Part shown: piece by piece, positions 60,235 to 64,000 of the stretch
Position numbering within the stretch: position 1 is the stretch's first letter
How the letters are laid out: every line of letters begins with the position of its first letter
The notes under the pieces: generated by a model
The model's input: the letters and a program-made list of their open reading frames with translations, nothing else
Database searches by the model: none
Told to the model about the DNA's origin: nothing
Position numbers and translations under genes: made by a program
From: Todiramphus chloris collaris
Lineage: Eukaryota > Chordata > Aves > Coraciiformes > Alcedinidae
DNA: 64,000 nt
Direction: 5' to 3'
NCBI GenBank assembly: GCA_025345505.1
Contig: JANVCC010000012.1
Location: forward strand, 12,183,845-12,247,844

Positions 60235-60292
60235 GAAGTACAGAACAGCATTTCAGGAGTACAGCGTACAGAAGTACAGAACAGTATTTCAG
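60235..60292. repeat. 36-bp-period partial tandem duplication
   Basis: A 22-bp unit (gaagtacagaacagcatttc...) at 60235-60256 recurs at 60271-60292 with one mismatch, separated by 14 bases that themselves resemble part of the unit. Confidence 0.85.
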
Positions 60293-61322
60293 CTTATCAC
60301 GTTCACATTGTCATTCTGAAAGCAGCTGCTAAACTGATGACACATCTATAATTCTCCAGAAGAGAGATAATGAAAACATAAACTTCAAAAACTCTCCTAT
60401 AAAAATTTTTTTGCCTTTTTTCACTCCAATTCTTAGATAGACTAGTCAACACAGGTAGTCAAAGCAGAGTGGATAGACATAGTACATAGATCAAGTTTCT
60501 CATTTCTTTATCTTGAACATGTACAAAAATGTGTTTAATTTCTGAATTCTACTCCTCATGAATTTTGTGACTGAAATGATTTTGAGCACAATACTTGTCT
60601 AATTCCTTGTTTCAATTTACTTTTCCTTTATACATGATCATTTTGTAGATACATCTGCTGGAAAAGAATCTACAGGAATTTAAGGGGAGAGTTCAGGCAA
60701 ATTTTATTCTGTTCTCTTTTTTTCCCTATTGTTTTGGGCTTTTTTCCTTTTTCTCACATTATTTATCTATAATTTATATTTAATCACAGCCTTAGGGTTG
60801 GTACACGTGTCACCATTGTTTCTAGAATTACCCAATGTAATGCACAATTTCCAGAACCTCTTTGATTTTTCTGTGTATAAATATTCCTAATACCGTATTT
60901 TGCTGAAGTATTCTACCAGAGTTGCTTTGAACTTTGATTTGTGAGAGAAACATAACTTTTTTCTATGTATGTTTTACATCCTCCTGTTTTAATTGATGTC
61001 CAGTAAGATTCTATCTCATTGCAGCCTATGTGGTTGATTACCATGACATATCCATGTTTAGAATTTGACAAACACTGTTACCATACCTCATACCTCAGTC
61101 TGTGTCTCATACCTGAGTACTGGTAAGCCTACTTGAAATATGGAAAATATTGGTTTATGAACAGTAAGCTATAAAAAACAGCAGCAAAATTTCCTACTTT
61201 GTAGAAGATTCATCACATATAAGTGATTAATATATTATAGTTATCATGTATATCATCATTATGTTAATATTATATATATTACATATATAATCCCCTGCTT
61301 ATAGTACTAAAGTTTGGTATTC

Positions 61323-61580
61323 AAGAAGAAAAAAAGAGAAAACAGGGAAGAGGAAGAGGAGAAGAAACAAAGAAAGAAAAATATAAAGCTAAAAAAAAAT
61401 TAAAATTAAGAAAAAGAGAAGGAAATAGAAAAATATTAAGAGGAAAAAGAAAAATAAAGATGAAAACTATGAAGACAAAGTCAGAAAACCTACAGAAAAA
61501 AAAGAAAAAAGGAAAAATAAAAAGAAAAGGAAATGGAAATGAAGGAAAAGAAGAAAAAAATGGAAAAAGAAAAACAATGC
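61323..61580 (+). repeat. Purine-rich (A/G) low-complexity tract
   Basis: About 260 bases composed mostly of A and G on the plus strand, with units such as aagaagaaaaaaagagaaaa and gaggaagaggagaagaaa. The Lys/Glu-rich open frame that crosses it (61460-61705) is a product of the composition. Confidence 0.85.
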
Positions 61581-62408
61581 AAAATGGACTTAGCCTTCTA
61601 CTTACTAATAATATTTTTAGAAAAGCTATAGTTCCATATTATCCTTTATTTTGGCTTTTCTTTACTGGTATGTCTCAGATCATGTTCTGCTGTCTCATCA
61701 GATAACTAAAGTCCTTTGCAATTCATCAACGTGTAGCTCAGAGAATATTCTTTCCACTTGTGTCTGCATCCTGATGTGCCCTGTCACCTAAACCTGTAGC
61801 TGACAACCTGAGAGAAGATCTGGTGGAAACATATATTTTAAAGGCAATAATTGTAAAACTTCTTAGAGATGTATTGGAGAGCATCTTAACAATTAGAAGC
61901 TTTAGGAAGTTATAGCTTACAGCAATAGAGTTATAATTTATGAAAAGTAGTTCAGATTTTCACTGTTAACACAAAAATGGAATGAATCCTTCGAGAATAG
62001 TTTTCCTGTTCAGCATCAAGCATGACTATTTTCTTTGTGTTTCATATACCCAAAGAGTGGCATCCTTGAAGCCCAGGTCTATCAGTTGAACCCAGCTGAC
62101 CTGCAGGATTAGGTAAGCAAAAATGTACGGAGAAAATGAGACAATGAAGTTTACTTAGAAAGCAGCAAGTAGAACTGCAAAGCACTGATTGACAGATTAA
62201 AGATGTATCACATAGTTTTACTGACTTTGAAGAAAAAAACCCCTGAACTTCACCATTTTTACATATCCATTCTTCATGTGTTAACACTCAGTGGTCCAAA
62301 TTGTTAATTGCAACTACACTGTCCTGATATTAAACTCCCCAAGCACATTGTTTACAAATGCATCTTGACTTAAGCAAAATTTTTCATTACTTTCTCTTCC
62401 TTCAAAGT

Positions 62409-62432
62409 TTGGTTGGTTGGTTGGTTTTGTTT
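62409..62432 (+). repeat. GGTT microsatellite
   Basis: Four GG pairs separated by TT (ggttggttggttggtttt). Short simple repeat. Confidence 0.8.
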
Positions 62433-63175
62433 GTGTTGCTTTTAATGTAAATAATATTTAAACTACGGATTCTTTTTCATTAATCCTCCTGTACCATACC
62501 ACCAGTATTAGCTACTACAAGCAGTAAGTAATCTGACTGGTCAGATGTAACAATTCATCTTAGTGCAACTTTGCTTTTTAGTAAGATAAAACAGTGCGGA
62601 AGAAATGCCCTATGTATGCTTGTGAATTATGAATATTCACTTTGTGAATATTCTACTTCATAAATATTTTCATGGACAAAGGAATCATCATCTAAAATCT
62701 GACTAAAGTTATTTTACTTCTCAAAGGGTTTATAAACTAGAATGCTTTGGGTATTTTTCTTTAGCATATAATCCTTCTTAATGCCTTCATTTAAAAAGTG
62801 AGTTTTCCTCTTATCTAGTTTTTGTGAGTGTACAGTAGACTGACACAACCACTTCAGCAAATGTTTAATACTATAGTACAAACTTGTAGATACTTTGACA
62901 TCTAATAAATTCCCAAATCACAATTTGAGGCATTAAAGCAATGAATGAATGAGTAGAAGTTATATGCCTGATCGTTCTTAAAATATACTGTACTGCTAAA
63001 ATAGCCTAGATAGCATGAGAAGACCAGTAGAAAAGTGCTTTTTTCTCTATATAATTTTGAAGTGTTATTCTGGTCAACGTGAATTTTTTACCATTTAGAC
63101 ATCTTAACATTCACTGACATGCCTTAGTTTACTATGATATGTTTCATTATCCATGAAATGTATATGTTTCTACAA

Positions 63176-63500
63176 TTACCTGAAAGAAGGTTGTAGTAAG
63201 GTAGGTGTTGGTCTCTTCTCCCAAGGAACTAGCAATGGCACGTGAGGAATTGGACTTAAGTTGTGCCAGGGGTCATTTAGAATGGATATTAAGAAAAATT
63301 TCTTTACTGAAAGAGTCATGAGGCATTGGAATAGGCTGCCCAGGGAAGTGGTGCAGTCAGCATCCCTGGAAATGTTCAGAAAACATGTAGACATGGCACT
63401 TTGGGACACAGTTTAGTGGTCATGATAGTGTTGTGTTGACGGTTGGACTTGATGATCTTAGAGGTTTTTTCGCAACCTCAATGATTTAATGGTTTGATTA
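63176..63500 (+). mobile_element. CR1 LINE 3'-end fragment
   Basis: Starts in the C-terminal coding region (gaaagaaggttgtagtaagg, equivalent to the LKGCWRKVG region of the copy at 49686) and runs through MDIKKNFFTERVMRHWNRLP-like sequence (63277-63345) to a decayed tail near 63500 (CTCAATGATTTAATGG). Same general subfamily as 49686-50475 but more diverged. Confidence 0.85.
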
Positions 63501-64000
63501 TTGTAATACTGAGTTAGGCCAAAAGACTATTGCTTATCTCATTTAGATTCCTTGCATTGAAACCATCTTTGAGTAGTATTTTCCAAACTCTTTTTGATTC
63601 CTTCCAATCTGCAAGACCTGCCTTTCTTGAGAGTTGACTGGAGATAGTCTGACCTGTTTAGGAGTGCTATGAAGACCTAGTAATCATTTTATGCTTACTC
63701 CTGTATTAAAGTATTTCCATCAGCATTTTTCATCAGTTAAAAAAGAGATGGATAAAACCTGATTATTTTTATGTGAGACTTCTGTTTCTACGAAACAATG
63801 TTTATTTTCTTATGTAAAATGGGACAACTACAGTGGGGAAAACTGGATCTCATCACAGAAAACACAATGCAGAGTATTTACCTAATAGGCAATAAGAGTT
63901 CAAATTCCCTGTATCTCAGGGGAGAACGTAAACTTGTCTCCCACATCCCAGCTGTGCCACTAAAATACTTATGAAGAAGAACAGTTAGTGCTTTACCTGA
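63501..64000. other. Intergenic DNA to window end, no gene seen
   Basis: No recognisable coding domain, RNA gene or named repeat in the last 500 bases. Confidence 0.55.

Larger units (their letters stand above)
56783..63175. other. Intergenic AT-rich DNA, no gene seen
   Basis: Over 6 kb without a recognised gene or named repeat. Simple sequence: short repeated aatctatgtctta-type units near 57045-57125, the duplication at 60235-60292, the purine-rich tract at 61323-61580 and a GGTT run at 62411-62424. Open frames of 60-107 codons have no domain signature. Confidence 0.55.

Noticed and set aside
60235-60292. Spaced direct repeats considered as a CRISPR-like array
   Set aside because: Only two units, in a vertebrate intergenic context; a simple local duplication explains them.
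61460-61705. Lys/Glu-rich open frame
   Set aside because: Product of the purine-rich tract, with no domain and no coding signature.
1-64000. Searched for tRNA, rRNA, small RNA genes and multi-gene defence-like systems
   Set aside because: Nothing matched; the window is explained by avian repeats and unannotated intergenic DNA. A covariance-model search could still find a diverged small RNA.

Overview
The window looks like AT-rich, gene-poor DNA from a bird chromosome. The evidence is the repeat content: at least eight separate insertions of CR1, the dominant avian LINE, plus LTRs and internal regions of avian ERVL-type and class I-like endogenous retroviruses. The species cannot be fixed from the sequence alone. 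I found no convincing host exon, tRNA, rRNA, small RNA gene, CRISPR array or prokaryotic-style system. Almost everything that can be named is a mobile-element relic.

Layout. 1-3340: decayed ERVL-like internal region (+). 6481-9236: 5'-truncated CR1 copy A (+). 10667-10735: CR1 tail scrap (-). 14518-15279: old CR1 3' end (+). 19366-20815: CR1 with internal deletion (-). 24620-25422: solo LTR (-). 28896-32861: class I-like endogenous retrovirus (-) with one complete LTR, env, integrase, RNase H and a short piece of the other LTR. 34550-35618: CR1 copy C (-), carrying a 91-bp piece of non-CR1 DNA that also occurs at 33108-33198. 35849-40328: CR1 copy B (+), close to full length, with 5'UTR, ORF1 (coiled coil plus SGNH esterase-like domain) and ORF2 (endonuclease plus reverse transcriptase). 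44760-45332: solo ERVL-type LTR (-). 47375-48460: CR1 (-) split by an 812-bp solo LTR (+). 49686-50475: CR1 3' end with a 220-codon open frame (+). 53799-53945: LTR scrap (+). 55756-56782: CR1 (+) split by another CR1 (-). 63176-63500: CR1 tail (+). The rest is unannotated AT-rich DNA with simple repeats and a few short tandem duplications.

The strongest observations are these. (1) CR1 copies A and B share several disabling lesions in ORF2, and copies A, B and C share an Asn at the second position of the reverse transcriptase DD pair, so they probably descend from an already defective source moved in trans. (2) A 91-bp locally templated patch lies inside copy C, with microhomology at its edge. 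(3) Several nested insertions give relative ages. (4) Copy B retains a rare 5'UTR and ORF1. No cooperative gene system is present; the only functional relationships are within each element.
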